Source: Panorpa germanica (taxonomy: Eukaryota; Arthropoda; Insecta; Mecoptera; Panorpidae). Taken from it: a stretch of 64,000 nt of DNA. The number at the start of each line of letters is the position of its first letter. Position 1 is the first letter of the stretch. The stretch lies in the NCBI GenBank assembly GCA_963678705.1, contig OY783217.1, forward strand, positions 9,796,001 through 9,860,000, in the 5' to 3' direction. This document shows, piece after piece, positions 24,939 through 37,529 of this stretch. A program made the position numbers and the translations under genes. Below the pieces are notes generated by a model. It was not told the origin of the DNA and did no database searches. It was given only the letters and a program-made list of their open reading frames with translations.

Positions 24939-27900
24939 AACCTGTTTTTTATTTGATCCATTGCTTAGAAAATTTATAATGTTGTTTATTAGACCACTGT
25001 TTATTCAGCGCAGCAAAAATATCAAAATTTTAGTGGATTGCCCCCTCCGTCGTCCACTCGCTATGCTTCCGGAGTATATGTTTAATATTATCATATAATT
25101 AATAGAATGTTTATTAAATATTTTCTCCAAATATTTAATTTCTGAGGTTTTCATAAAGTTTTTAAAAATGACTTCAGACGTTTTATAATATTTAAATTTT
25201 ATTTTAAAAGTGGCCACAAATTAAATGTGATTTTATCTAAAAGCTCATTGTAAACTTCATTTTTTTATTAGAGGTTTTATTACTGTACAAGTAATGTTGG
25301 TAGTTAAGCTATTATGATAGAGGAACGAGAAGTTTTTATTTAAAATAAAAAGAAAATGAGTTAATGGATTCCTCCAACAAGGGTTGTTATTTAATACCAC
25401 TTTTAAATGCATTAAAGGGGAAATGCCATTTATTGTGTTCACAGAAATATTGTTTCTAATTATTTTAAAATGATTTTATTATTATGCTTATCTGTACAAA
25501 ACACTATACGCCCCGTTAGCTCGTAATGACAGTCAATCAGGAGACTTAATTGCGACTGTATCTCACTAATAATTTTGTTGTTTTTGTCGGCAACTGTTTA
25601 TTAATTCACTAAACTCAGTTACCTAAACTTAAGGTTTATTGAATATTATAAAACCTTTACCTAACATGTTAAATAATATAGTGATTGCTACTTGCAGCTA
25701 TAACAATAAAAAATGCTGTACTTTCGTCAATTATGAATCTTTTCTTGTTTTTAAATTTATTTATTTAACATCGGCCTATTTGCATCAAGAATCAACGCTC
25801 TGGACAACTGTGTCGTCTACGATTCTTTTTATTTAAAATTTGTAGAGAGCAAATGTCCAAAAAATACATTAAATTTTATGAAAAACATGTCACTGTTTGA
25901 TGCGACTACCTTTAGCACCGATGGTGGTCATCATGTTTTCCAATAAGAAAAAGAAAATAGCATTAAAGTTATAATTTTAATTCAATTACATTTTCTTGGT
26001 ATTATTTATACAACTAATAAAATTTGTTTATATATATTTTTCAAATGACGATTGCCTGGTTATTTATTCCACCCCTGGTGTGGAACATGTATTCAAACGA
26101 ACTGAAATAACGGGAGATAATCCCGCAATGCGGATATCAAAATAGAGATAGGCACCTCATTAAATGGGTTTAACTAAATGTGATTGCTATTGATACAAAT
26201 GACAAGAGGATATTTTGTTTATATTGTATAAACCATTGCACATAAATAAACAATTAGTTACTGAATAAATGCAATAGAAACAAATTATTAATACAGTTTA
26301 CGAGTAGAGTACTATTTCATCTGTTAATTAGTTTCAAATATTTATGTTTTATTTTATGAAAGAAATGTTAACCTGGTACATAGTACCGCATGTTTGTTTT
26401 TGTTATCAAAAAATGTTTGTAGATATTATTGTAACATGGTCGACTTTGACGAAACGATTTTGATGAAAAAAGTGACGCATTTAATGTCGGTAACTATTTG
26501 GTAAAACTATTATCTGTTAAAAATGACATAAAGTTAGAAATCGCAAGGATGTTCATGTGCAAAAGGGTTTCAGAACCAGCACGATCCTGGTGAACTACCT
26601 CATGTAAACGAACCACGCGATTAAACCTTTCCTTAGACAGACCATGTGATTATTTTTACGACAGGATCGCTTCATTAACACTAGTGACTTTTTATAATCA
26701 AATAGTACATGTATTAAATAATGATAAACTTAAATGAACTAAATATTTCACAAAAAAATAAATAAAAATAATATAATTTATAAATCGATTTCCTGTTATC
26801 AAGAAGCAGTTGCATGGCAAATAAAGAAAACATGTTATTCTCCTAGCGACCACGGATAGGAGGTTCTGTGTTCGTTATTTTTGTAATAAGAGATCCCAGA
26901 GTAAAGAAGAAGACAATCCACATGCCACACGACATAGTAACGACCCCAGTTTTGTGATCCGAGTGATTTTTCATTTGGCAGACTCTATAAATTCCTCGCA
27001 AATGTATTTGACTTGACTCTTCAAGAATTTCACTATTATTTTGGAAACATATATTTGTTTTATTTTATTTTTAAATTTCGAGGAAACTTTTTAACTTACT
27101 AATATTATTGAACAATCTTTTGTAAAATGTTGAAGTATTTGACTATAATCTTTAGCTAAATACAAAATGTTTATATTACCTTACCATATTTTATGTAATA
27201 TTTATTGCTAATTGTTTATGTAAAATATACCTAAAACATTTTATAGTTTAATAAACACTATTTTTTCTGGTCAATATATTAAATTTTCAACACGAAATAC
27301 ATAATCAGATGCTATATAAACATATTTATATTTTAGTTCAAGCTGAAATCGACATTCTACTTTATGTCAATTTAATTTAAAATTATTTTAGGTACATACT
27401 TTAGGTAAATGTTCAACTCAGTGAAAAAATGAGGAATTTTACATTGGCCCTTTTTGTAAGTTTTATTTGCGTCTTAAAATGTAAACTTATTGAAAAGATA
27501 ATTTCTTTTCTTGTCTTATATAGAAGCTAAACTTTCGTAATACGTTAGAAACAGTGCCGAATTAAGCAAGCGCGGAGCCTCCAGTAAAAATATTATTGTA
27601 ATTTCATTATATTTGTAGCTGTCTTATTACTCTTACAATTTTCTCAGAACCGCGAGGTATTTTCATAATGTAGTAATAATACAGTTTTCACTGTGGTGTA
27701 AAGTTTTAAAATTAAGTACAAAAGCAGATGTGATTAAGGGTGCTATTACCCCGTATCTCGCGCGTTTGTGCTGCTCTAATGCTGGATCTGAAGAAAAATA
27801 TTTACACAAAAATTATACAAACTGAACATTTGCTACTTCTGCTATATGGCTAATCGGGCACTGAATAGAAATGGCGTTGTACTTCGGAAATATCGACTTC

Positions 27901-28569
27901 CTTGATTTATTTTAAGAAAAACAAGGAAAAATACATGAATGAAATAATTTAACAGTTTACAGAAGATCATAAATAAAATTTTCCAATTCCAAAAAATATT
28001 TCCTGCTTATTGTTGTTAAAGTTAATTAAATAACTGTCAATAAAAGTGCTTGCTTTTATTTGTGTCTGGAGAGTTTTCTTTTTTTTCGTAATTTATTTAA
28101 CTGTATACTATACAAATGAAGCATGATTCAGTTTTGTACAAAATTCTCCAGCAAATGCACATTCTCAGACGCCAGCCGCAGCGCCGCGCAGAGGGAAAAC
28201 TAATGACTAACGAGAAGTGCCAAAGTAAACCAAACTATGTTTGATTAAAACCAGATATATTCCAGGAAGCCAATGGACTTTGTAGAAAAAATACAGAGCT
28301 AGTAGATTGCTGTGTGGTGAGATTATTGTTTTAGCGAAATTAATTGTTTTAAATTTAACTTAATTAGAGAAATCGATGGGAAGTTAGTGAGGTAAGTCTC
28401 TTTAAAAAAACAGATACAGCTACGCCAACTTGTTGGTTATGTTAATTTCTGGAAAACAAAGAAAATACGACTTACAACACTATAACTTTAACCCGTTCAT
28501 TTTGAAATTCACTAAAACATAGAAGAGAAAAAAAAAGGAAAGTAGAAGAAAGTGTAAAGGAGTTTCTTG
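24939..28569. other. AT-rich non-coding DNA, perhaps upstream MED20 intron
   Basis: No upstream MED20 exon was recognised. A GC-richer patch at 28150-28395 (ACGCCAGCCGCAGCGCCGCG) ends near a GTAAGT at 28392 and could be a first exon or promoter region; this is inference. Confidence 0.35.
25750..25786 (-). mobile_element. SINE 3'-tail fragment
   Basis: TTATTTATTTAACATCGGCC then TATTTGC, only the last part of the SINE tail. Confidence 0.45.
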
Positions 28570-28803
28570 TTTATTTAATTTATTTAACGTCGGTCTATTT
28601 CCGATGGTAAGTCTAATCAGTTTTATGGTATCACTGATCTCATATATGTGGGCCACACCAATGCCTAATCAGTTGATGATTATAAGGCACATATTCAAAC
28701 AAATTTGATAGCAATCAAATCCAGAAAATATTGCGGTAGTCCGGGATCGACCCCGAAGACACAGCAGTCTGATATCAAGCAATAACACTCACGGCCATGG
28801 GCT
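28570..28803 (-). mobile_element. tRNA-derived SINE, copy A
   Basis: Minus-strand head with a pol III B-box-like GGGGTCGATCCCGG (28741-28755) preceded by ACTGCTGTGTCTTC. The body is about 130 nt, and the 3' end reads GGAAATAGACCGACGTTAAA then TAAATTAAATAA. The complete tail is shared with copies at 35795 and 23318. Confidence 0.7.
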
Positions 28804-28990
28804 CTGTATTAAAATACTACAATATTATACATTTTATTTATTAAAAACAATTAAAAGTAATGTTATTACATATATAAAGTTTATAATTTCTTCTTAGAGG
28901 ACGGGATCGATTCTCGTACTAGCGTTATATATTTTAGGTTTAGTTGTTGTTTCGTTGAATTAATTATATGCTCAATCTTACACAAATAAA

Positions 28991-29398
28991 CAGTGGTGGA
29001 TTAAGATTGCTAGAGGTTCAAGATGCAAAAAAAAAATTTAAAAATTTAAAGATTTAAAGCATGCTTTCAAAACAATTACTTGTCCATAAAGATCAACTGA
29101 CATGTCTTTACTGTATTTAGCAGACAGTTTTTTGGCATACTTCTTTATTATGTCGTTTGGAAAAGATAAGAGTTTCTCCGGTTGTATTACTTCGAACATA
29201 TTACTTAGGTCACAGAGGCTCGCTCAATTTATTCAAAAGATTACTTTGCAAAATGCTAGCTTTCTGTAATTATTAATTTCATGCTGATGAGCTATAGAAA
29301 CAGGATTAATGATTTCAAATAGTGAAGAAATTGAAGAATTTTTGCTTACAAACGTTTGGGGCCCCTGTATCATTGATACGGCGGTAGCTACACCACTG
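28991..29398 (-). mobile_element. hAT element deletion derivative (408 bp)
   Basis: On the minus strand the 5' end (29398 downward) is CAGTGGTGTAGCTACCGCCG and runs on to CAGGGGCCCC. This CAGTGG(T/C)GTAGCTA...GGGGCCC start is typical of hAT (Tip100/ZMYM-like) elements. The other end at 28991 is CAGTGGTGGATTAAG. Between them is a transposase remnant. The 8-bp flanks (CAAATAAA and ATTTTAGT) do not match. Confidence 0.75.
29038..29214 (-). pseudogene. hAT transposase remnant (zinc-finger MYM-type 1-like)
   Basis: The minus-strand frame ends at the stop 29038-29040 and reads back through SLCDLSNMFEVIQPEKLL, then SFPNDIIKKYAKKLSAKYSK and DMSVDLYGQVIVLKACF. The pattern (a short ...L......A..L...Y..D......L..E/Q...LK) recalls the region before the dimerisation domain of ZMYM1-like hAT transposases. 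It is inside the terminal repeats of 28991-29398. Only about 55 codons of a 600-plus residue protein remain. The assignment is by family recall and moderate. Confidence 0.6.
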
Positions 29399-30103
29399 AT
29401 TTTAGTGACTCGTTTTTTTAACCCTCCAGCGAGAAAGTTTTTTATTTAGTCACAATTACCCTTCGACGAAATTGATTGTATCCAGACACAATTTTCTACC
29501 GAGGTTCTACTTTCAAACTGACTTTGTGCGTCTGTAATTAAGTCCGCTACTGTTTATGAGCCTTCGTTGACATTTTCGCGTTGTCTAATATCCTTCTAAA
29601 TTGAATATATTTAAAATAATTAATTTTATAGTCACTTCTATAAAAGTGCATAGTCAAATCAGCTTCATAAACGTCTTTCATTAAAAGATAAATCTGTATT
29701 CCAAAATAGAACTTCTACATAAATATACAGATATAGAAAAGTACGTGCTTAGTATAATAAATTTAAATATTTTGTCTGCGATTTTTTGTCGGTATTTCGA
29801 GTTGTTAAACCTTGTGATATAAATATAAATTCAAATAAGAGCAAAGTCAAAGTTCCACTAAACTCAAATATTTTACATATTACTTACTTTGAAATAGCTG
29901 TAAAAATATCACATTTTAAGTATGAAGCGTGGATACCTACGTATATTTGAACACCGGATGTATTTATTTTACTTTAATGTTTTCGGAATAACGATGATAT
30001 ATTATTTGGATATGTGTAGCTATTCATTTCCGTTTATATTTTCTTCAGTGGTGAAATCAACATCGTAGAGGTACATCAAATTATATTTTATTCGTTTCAT
30101 GTC
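29399..30103. other. AT-rich non-coding DNA
   Basis: Nothing supported. Confidence 0.5.
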
Positions 30104-30586
30104 AATGGGTTTGTGTACTCATTTTTTAATTGTTGATTGAAATTGATGTTAATAAATGTGTATTGGCGTTTTTATTTTATAAATAATCTAAATGTTCACG
30201 GAGATATAGCAATTTAAAATTCGAATTATAGTTTTAGCACTACAGATGTCGGTCATATTTATGACGTAACATGTCCGTACTATTAAGGGTAGGTCTGTTA
30301 TTTTTTTTTATGGATAAGAGTTCTGTGTTGAATATGCTATCTGTTTTATGTTCTGTTATGTAAAAGAGATAGCAACTTATCGACGTGATATCACATGTCT
30401 TGGAATGTTCTATAACCTTGAATTCCTTTAATTATTAAAGTGACAAAATGACTTTTTTAATTGTTAATATCTCCTAACATATAAGGATTTATTAAAAAAT
30501 AATTGGGCATTTGAGGTTCTAGTAACCAACTTTATCAATAAAAAGTACACTTTTATAGAAATTAAGATATAGGACACTAGCCCATT
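30104..30586. mobile_element. Long MITE family A, copy 1 (483 bp)
   Basis: Ends AATGGGTTTGTGTACTCAT and, opposite strand, AATGGGCTAGTGTCCTATAT. Interior blocks (AATTGTTGATTGAAATTGAT, GGAGATATAGCAATT, TAACATATAAGGA, ATTTGAGGTTCTAGTAACC) are shared with 54113-54719. No target duplication is evident. Confidence 0.7.
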
Positions 30587-30816
30587 CAGTATGACTTTAT
30601 CATAGACTCACACCAACTATTTTCAAAAGCCCAGTTTTAAAGAACGGACAGTGTGATTAATTTGAAACAGAAATTATTAAAGAAGAGTAAGGTATTACAA
30701 CCTGGGCCGCTTCTAAGCATATGCTGTAGCTCAGGAGCCTGCACCACAAAAAAAACCAGTTTATAGTTATATAACTAATTGTCAGTTAATTAATTTTGAA
30801 TATATCTTATTATTTT

Positions 30817-30960
30817 AAGTGCCTTATTTTGTAACTTTTGCTCTGACGGCATGCGTAATCAATTGGAAATAAGAATCTTAATCTATTCAAAATTAATTAT
30901 TACTTACATTCAAAATACTATTGCAATAAGACGTGAATGTAATAAATAGAATTTTAAGCA
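30817..30960. mobile_element. Probable piggyBac-like MITE left end
   Basis: TTTTAAGTGCCTTATTTTGT at 30814-30833 resembles TTAA plus the GGCCTTATTCTGTAA end of 39217-39708. It is followed by CTCTGACGGCATGCGTAA, as in the hairpin MITEs. The right end is not defined. Confidence 0.4.
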
Positions 30961-31260
30961 AAGAATCGTGTCTCAAAAGTGTGATCTCGTCTCGTGTGGC
31001 CTGCGCCTGGAGATGACTTCAGTTTAGCTTTAGCCGATTCTTTAGTCATTAGTATAAAATATATTATGATTATCCAATTAGACTATAATGTTAATCGCAG
31101 ATGGGTGACTGTTTTGCTAAATAGCCTTTGCTGTTTTCAAAGTAAGATGAATATCGTGTATTCCTTCTATAGCAATAGCATCTAAATATCGCAGCATTCA
31201 CCAACACAAGCTCGTCCGTAATTAATTCTCCTATATTAAAACTATAACAATTTAAGTCAA

Positions 31261-31450
31261 ACCGATTGCCTCAAGAGGCATCCAATGGCATGTTCCCGAA
31301 ACGAGGGAGCGATTCTCTTCCCTCAGGAACTCTTTTGTCCCATGGGCGAGCGCATGTCAGGAGTCGACGAGTCGTACGACTAACACGAGACATTCGAGAC
31401 TTGGGGAGACTAGAGCACGAGACATAAGACGTGGTAAAAAACGAAACCAG
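31261..31450. other. GC-rich island of unknown nature
   Basis: A sharply bounded stretch, GC-richer than its flanks, with CCCATGGGCGAGCGCATGTC, then GAGTCGACGAGTCGTACGAC. Minus-strand frames are open for 60 codons but low in complexity (S/R/T-rich). It may be a fragment of an LTR or another repeat. Confidence 0.35.
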
Positions 31451-31880
31451 CATGCAACAAAAAAATCACTAAGAATCACTGTCGAAAGTGAAAAACTGTA
31501 TAAAGATCATATGTCTGTGATAACAGTAATAAAGAAAAAGCTAGAAAGGAAGTATCGGAAAATATTGCTAATATTGAGAAAATTGAGAGGTTCATTGAAA
31601 AATATTATGTTACGTTTGCATGTAATATAAGAAGCGCTTTTCTTGATTTATTTCTAATTATATATTCTTGTATAACAGGCATGGTTAATCTAGCTATATC
31701 TTCATCGCTTAGATTCTGAAAGGTGGAGTGGTTTCGCTACATATAAACGAATGTGAGCAACCCGTTTTATGACAAAAATTAATAGATTTTAATAAATATG
31801 GATATTTACGCCGTTTAATTTGAAAATGGGACAAATACATTTTTGAAAACCATTTAACTTATACAATAGATATATGTATA

Positions 31881-32157
31881 GGGGCCATTCATAAATTACG
31901 TCACACGCAAGGGGGAGGGCAAGACATCAGAAGCGTTGTGACGTGTCATGCAATATAAAATATGGAAAAAAAAAATTTAAAAAAGAAATTTAGAAAAAGG
32001 AAATTTCATGAAAAAAGTATAAATTTACATTGACCTATTATAAAAAGGATAAAATATTATAAAAAAAATATATAATACAATTGTGTGACATCCCGCCATG
32101 GGGGGAGGGAAAGGGTGAAGTGTCAGAATAGCAGTGACGAAATTTAAGGATGGTCCT
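31881..32157. mobile_element. TA-flanked MITE (277 bp)
   Basis: Ends GGGGCCATTCATAAATTACG and, on the opposite strand, GGACCATCCTTAAATTTCG, each with TA outside (31879-31880, 32158-32159). Internal G-rich blocks (GGGGGAGGG) lie near both ends. This suggests a Tc1/mariner-superfamily non-autonomous element. Confidence 0.75.
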
Positions 32158-32240
32158 ACAGATAATTCAGATTAATTTACCGCCATTACGGATCAATTTT
32201 TTTTAGTATAATACACAAACGCATTATGGAATAAAACGGG

Positions 32241-32440
32241 GAAGAGAAGGGACGGTATCTACAGCGACAGCTACGGCTCTACTATGACAAGTAATATGAG
32301 CATGCATTACAAAAACCGTTCTTCGAAATAACCTCGTTGGGCATTTGATAGCACATTTGTATGCCTACATTACAATGATAATACTAAAAGCCGAAGTTGT
32401 CGCTGCATACGCCTTCCCTCCCGCTACTCTTCTCTTACTA
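32241..32440. mobile_element. Inverted-repeat element (~200 bp)
   Basis: The arm at 32241-32279 (with GGTATCTACAGCGACAGC) pairs with 32388-32440 (opposite strand GCGTATGCAGCGACAACT, then TCGGCT). About 24 of 31 core positions match. G-rich outer ends (GAGAAGGGA / GAGGGAAGG). Confidence 0.5.
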
Positions 32441-32577
32441 TGACTACAACAACACAATCGATTTGAGATTCGAACTCAGAGATATTGTTTTAACAATTTT
32501 GACTACAATACCGCAGAAATCATGATGTTTTCTATAAAAAAAAATATATATAAAAGCAATAATTTAATAGTGTACCC

Positions 32578-32595
32578 TATATATATATATATATA
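32578..32595. repeat. (TA)n microsatellite, short
   Basis: 9 TA units. Confidence 0.9.
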
Positions 32596-33449
32596 ATTCT
32601 ACACAGAATATATGTTGTGGCAAAACCAGGGAAAAGGCAAAACTGGGAATGCGAATTGTTAAAAGCAAGCATAGGTATACCATACATACTAGTATAGTAC
32701 AAAATGCGGGAACCCAAATACATATACACTAACGCAGATAAAGAACACAAATACATTTAAACTGATCAGAGATTTAGTAGAGAGACATAGTGCCATAGTG
32801 CCCCACAATCCAACTGAAGCATAGTGAGGAAGTGAGGCATGGAGGTGGATGGGAGATATGGGGGTAAAAAGAGGGGAGTGAGGTACACAGCTGAGTTCTA
32901 TCATACGGATAGGCACAGTGGGACTTCCACTCGCGGGAAATCAGTAACGAAACGTTACCGAGTTGAGAAGGACGTGGAAAGTAGAAAACTGCGGGAAAAT
33001 TGTCATAACATTTGTACTATATAACACTAACACTATTATGAAACTATTATATTAATACGAGTAAATAAATATTAATATGCGTTTATAAAAAAAAAATTAT
33101 ATTGTGTTCTTTTTTTTTTATCTATTTTATATTTTATTATATACTCGAATTATTTTTTAATCTATTGTGAAAGTATGAATTGTGTGATTGTTTAATTATA
33201 TTTTTTATTAATTAATTATCTTACTAATTGGATGCCAAGTAAGAAACAAAGATTAAACTTTATAGAAAAATGTAGAGCTTGATTTAGAGAAAATAGTAGA
33301 ATTAGCAATTTATTAAAAATTGAACTATTTATGAACATGGTTTAGCTTCTTGATGTGCCTCTCTTATTGCTTTGCCAATATATAGGGCTTCATTTATTTT
33401 AATAAGGCACAATAATTTTGCAATAGAAAATTAGTACAGCATTACGGAT
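32596..33449. other. Non-coding DNA
   Basis: 32700-33000 is purine-rich and moderately GC-richer. No convincing gene. Confidence 0.4.
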
Positions 33450-33453
33450 TTAA

Positions 33454-33640
33454 GGGTCTCATTTTGCATCTTTTTCTCTGACGTCATTCGTCATTCCTTT
33501 GCTTGTTAATATTGGCATACAAAATTGTAGTAAAAATGCCACTTTAGTTTAAGTTTTTATTAATCAATATTAACAAACAAATGAAGATCACTTTAGTTCA
33601 ATTCATGACACATGATGTCAGAGATGTTATGTTATATGCC
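33454..33640. mobile_element. Hairpin MITE, piggyBac-like (copy 2)
   Basis: Begins after TTAA (33450-33453) with GGGTCTCATTTTGCATC, then TTTTTCTCTGACGTCATTCG as in 8651-8844. The central GTTAATATTGGC and CAATATTAACAAACAAATGA blocks are shared. The right arm has diverged beyond GATGTCAGAGA. Confidence 0.6.
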
Positions 33641-34995
33641 CAAGATTTTGCAAAAAATTCTTTTACAACTTTTACAGCTAAAAAACAAAAAATATGCAGT
33701 ATTTACGACGAGCTTTTGCAAAATTTCGGTTCTATACAAAAAAAACCATTTTATTCACTGCTGTCACACATACGCCAAACAACGAATTGACTTAAAACGT
33801 CAAGCTTAAGCTTAGGTTGAAATTATACACCACCAAATTTTTTTTAATGTACTAGCGCATCTTTATGTGACCATCGTATAATGTAAAGTTCCGTGCAGTA
33901 AAGTAGATTTTATAAAATTCAGATTTTCTAATATTATTAATATTCCTTTTGAAAAGAAGTTATTAAAAAGTTTATTTTATGATGTTAAGATTTTCTTTAA
34001 AGCTTTTTATAAGCTCTTTGTGCTCTAAAGAACTGTATTGTTATCTAATGATAAGTAATGTATGTTACGTTATATGCCAACATCTAATCTTGTACACCAA
34101 TAATGGCTGCGATAAAAGATAAGGCCATCCATTAAGTCATTATCGCAAGCATAACCATTTGTATAGCTTTATTTTTTAAATCAATATAAGAGAATGTATG
34201 GTAATACGCATATTATTAAACTCAGAACGCTAAGGGTTGTTAGTCTGCACTGTGAGATATATGTAGTAAAAATTACTATGTGACATGGTACTAATGTGAT
34301 GTAATGATTTTATAACAAAAATTCCAATGCAAATAAAAATTATTAAATCTCTTTATTTTAAATACCCATAATCGTGTCTATAGGTTGTAAATTATGTATT
34401 GCAAATGTATATTGAGATGGTATGACCCATTTATATTAATATATACATATACATAATATATGCTAATTATTAACTATTCATATATTAAAATAGGTTTACT
34501 CGTATATGAATAATATATCAAAATGCGTATTCATTAACAATAGGAAATTAAATATCCAAAGCTAATTCTATCCCTCATTATACTCGCACGTATAAATAAT
34601 ATAATATACATACATATATATCTGAATAGAGTGAAATCCTACTATTCGAATAACACGAAAATCCCATTAATATGCTGTATAGACTATAATAGCTGTACAC
34701 AAAGTAAAGGGTGTATACGAAGAAAATATAACTAAGCGTAGCGTTTCTTGCGTTGTACGCTTTCTTGCAGCTTGTATTTAAGCAAAGGAGGCTCTGTCCA
34801 CGGAGCTGCAACGTCGCATTTGCTTAGTGGCAAGCAACTGTCATGCAGCCAGGGCTGCAACATGTCATAGCTCTAGCGTATTGCACGCGTAATATTCTTT
34901 TAAAAATGACAGGCTCGGCAGTCAATTTTGTCCATATTATTGAACAATAGTCTATCGGTAATTAATTATATCAACAATAATCAGTATAGTATAAA
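33641..34995. other. AT-rich non-coding DNA
   Basis: 34730-34900 is GC-richer (GGAGGCTCTGTCCACGGAGC, a short palindrome). Nothing is identified. Confidence 0.4.
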
Positions 34996-35303
34996 AGTAA
35001 TCATTGTAAAACTCCAGCTCACCTGTACAAAATTAATATTAAATCCGACGATAGATGTCAATGTGGTGAAGAAGGAACTTTGGATTATATTATATTTGAA
35101 TGCATAAATTATAGTTTAGAAAGATCAAAATTCTGTGAAATATTAGATGTGATTAAATCTTTTCTGTTAATACTAAATTTTTGTTAAGTGATTCAAAATT
35201 TGTAAAATAGAATTACAAATTATAAAATATGTATAAAAAATGTTTGATGGTGGATATGACGAATAAAAGTCAAGGCAAATAAATAAAAAAATATTAAAAA
35301 AAA
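34996..35303 (+). mobile_element. LINE 3' tail, copy 3 (frame broken)
   Basis: Plus-strand copy of the same tail, again starting at AGTAATCATTG. It has internal deletions: about 11 nt near 35133, 2 nt near 35161, and about 40 nt near 35200. The frame therefore breaks after the CQCGEEGTLDYIIFEC segment. It ends in a poly(A)-like run at 35281-35303. Confidence 0.8.
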
Positions 35304-35794
35304 GTCTATCTCTATACTGATTGAAATACTGAATCAACCTCTGATAAATTTCTTGCAGCAACAAACAATCTGCGGTTAATGTTCTTTTCGATGTATGGAT
35401 GAAGCCAATATATTCAACGTCTGATTCGTCGTGTTCTAATAAAAGCGTATGCTATAATCACATTTTCTTCATTACTTGACATTTTCGCAATGAAAAGACG
35501 TGCTTTCTCAATGCTAAACTTCAGATAAATGACCCTATTTACAGCCTGCATGAACTGAGATGCAGAATACGTCTGGCGAGCTATCGTGGACAGTAGCCCT
35601 AATTATAATGAACTCAAAACAATTTAAATAATTTCTTATTAAAAAATTATTATATTAACTGAAAACACAGATTTTTATAGATTGAAAAACCCAGTAAAAA
35701 CAGATTTTCTGTTTTCCGGTTTCGTTCTTCTATAAAACGTAGTCATTTTCGTGAGCCGTAATGGAAAACCAGACAACACAATGGGCCATTTTTC

Positions 35795-36030
35795 AATCAA
35801 AGAACATTTTTGCTTGATACTGACTGCTGTGTCTTCGTGTTCGACCCCCGGAATAGAGTTATATTTTCTGGGTTGGGTTGTTATTAAATTAAATTGATTA
35901 GGTGCATACATAATCAGAAACTTATGAGACAATGATGCAGTACACATATATGTGCTCACATAGTAGGAGGTCGTCGGTGAGAGGATTTAGCACAGGAAAT
36001 AAGCCGACGTTAAATAAATTAAATAAGAAA
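35795..36030 (+). mobile_element. tRNA-derived SINE, copy C
   Basis: Plus-strand head TTGCTTGATACTGACTGCTG then a B-box-like GTGTTCGACCCCC (35838-35850), a diverged body, and the family tail GGAAATAAGCCGACGTTAAA then TAAATTAAATAAG at 35995-36028. Confidence 0.7.
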
Positions 36031-37529
36031 ATATTAATTTCATTTGTTTTAAAAAATTTAACATTTTGTAAATCATTGCTTTAGATATTAAAGGAAATGC
36101 ATTATTTTATTTTTTCTTTCCGCAAAAAAATTTTGTCAAACAATTTTCAAAATTCTCGGGAACAAAAAATATCAGAAAAATCACCCTCTAGTAACTTTTA
36201 AAATATCAGTTGCCCGCCCCTCATATTTTTTCTGACAAGCACTTTGTATAATAAGTACTATAGTTATTAGTGGTCAGTTATATTCGGGGCACCCTATACC
36301 AATCGTGATATGCATAATTCAGTTTCAATATCCTCGTTTCTATGGCAATTATTTTGCTTATTGTAAATCGAGTTGTCGTATAACAATTTAATGATTTGCC
36401 TCCTCATAGGAGCTACCTAATTGAATGCGACACCAACGGAGATGGAGGCGGAGGCGCACATTTGTTAACTATATATACTTGTGTAATTGTATTTTCTACA
36501 TCACTGACTTATTGTTAGTATCCAAAAGCAAATGTACCCGCATTTAAGGGTGTGGTGGCTCTTTAGTTCTTATGAATCAAGCAATGGGGGGTGAGGAGAT
36601 GCGGACTGGGCTGGGGACACCACAATCCAGACACCCTTTATGTCGTGTAGGTATTATTTAGTTAGATTTATGTATAAATGAGAATTTCAATACCATGGTA
36701 CTAATTTGTCAAATGTGCCAACTGTATTGTCCTACAATCTTTAGGTCATTAGAGGTCAAATATACACTGTTAGAATTTAGTTAAAGTTATTTTTCATTTT
36801 GGTATATTTCACATAAGGTAATAGGTAAGAGTGTCAACTTTATATGGGTTCTCTCACACTGTAGCCGTTTACTTGCGATCTGCAACACATTTTATCATGA
36901 GAAGAAGAACTCTATTTTAATGTTTATTAATACTCCACTGTTTCGTAAAAGTATGTATTTTATACGTCAGTACGTCATAATATGGTTTTTACGGCTATAA
37001 ATCTAAGCGCCGCACTGCGATCTATTCACAGTTTCTGAGCTCCGAATCATGCCGAGATATATGAATATTCTAATAAAACATTTTGACATCATTTTGAAGA
37101 TGCGTATGACTTGTTTGTCTTGAAACAAATATATGATAAGATAAATTTAAAGAAATAAGTTCACCTGACCTCACTACCGTACCAGTATTGAATAGAAATG
37201 CAAATAAACAATTAAAGTGTAACAGAGACAGATATAACTTGATTCTTTTTCTAAGATATTCTGGTGATTTTATGGTACTTTTATCTCTACTAAAATAAAT
37301 ATTGTCAAATTGAAAGAGACAACTATATTTAAATGTATGATGATGGAAAGAGAAAGAATATTTTTATTAAAGATTCAGACAACTATTATTTCATACGTGA
37401 CATCTAACTAAAATCTGAGTGAAAGAGAATTGATTTCTTGACTGACTTCATTGAAAACTGTTCGGAGAGAAAAACGGAGAGAATGGAAAACGATACAAAT
37501 TTATAATAAGCGCTCTTGTCTCATGATAA
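36031..37529. other. Non-coding DNA
   Basis: Holds the possible mini-MITE at 36548. 36405-36470 is a GC-richer block (GGAGATGGAGGCGGAGGCGC) that might be a conserved element. Confidence 0.4.
36548..36636. mobile_element. Possible 89-bp mini-MITE
   Basis: GGGTGTGGTGG after TTAA (36544-36547), and the inverted GGGTGTCTGGATTGTGGTG before TTTA. Short and imperfect. Confidence 0.3.

Noticed and set aside
26550..26720. Possible decayed coding stretch (MFMCKRVSEPARSW...)
   Set aside because: Has an early stop and no recognisable family; not enough to annotate.
28141..28397. Possible first exon/promoter with GTAAGT donor at 28392
   Set aside because: GC patch and donor are 150 nt apart with AT-rich DNA between. 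No partner exon, so mentioned only in the block description.
35675..35959. 94-codon minus-strand frame
   Set aside because: Falls largely within SINE copy C, on the strand opposite to the SINE.
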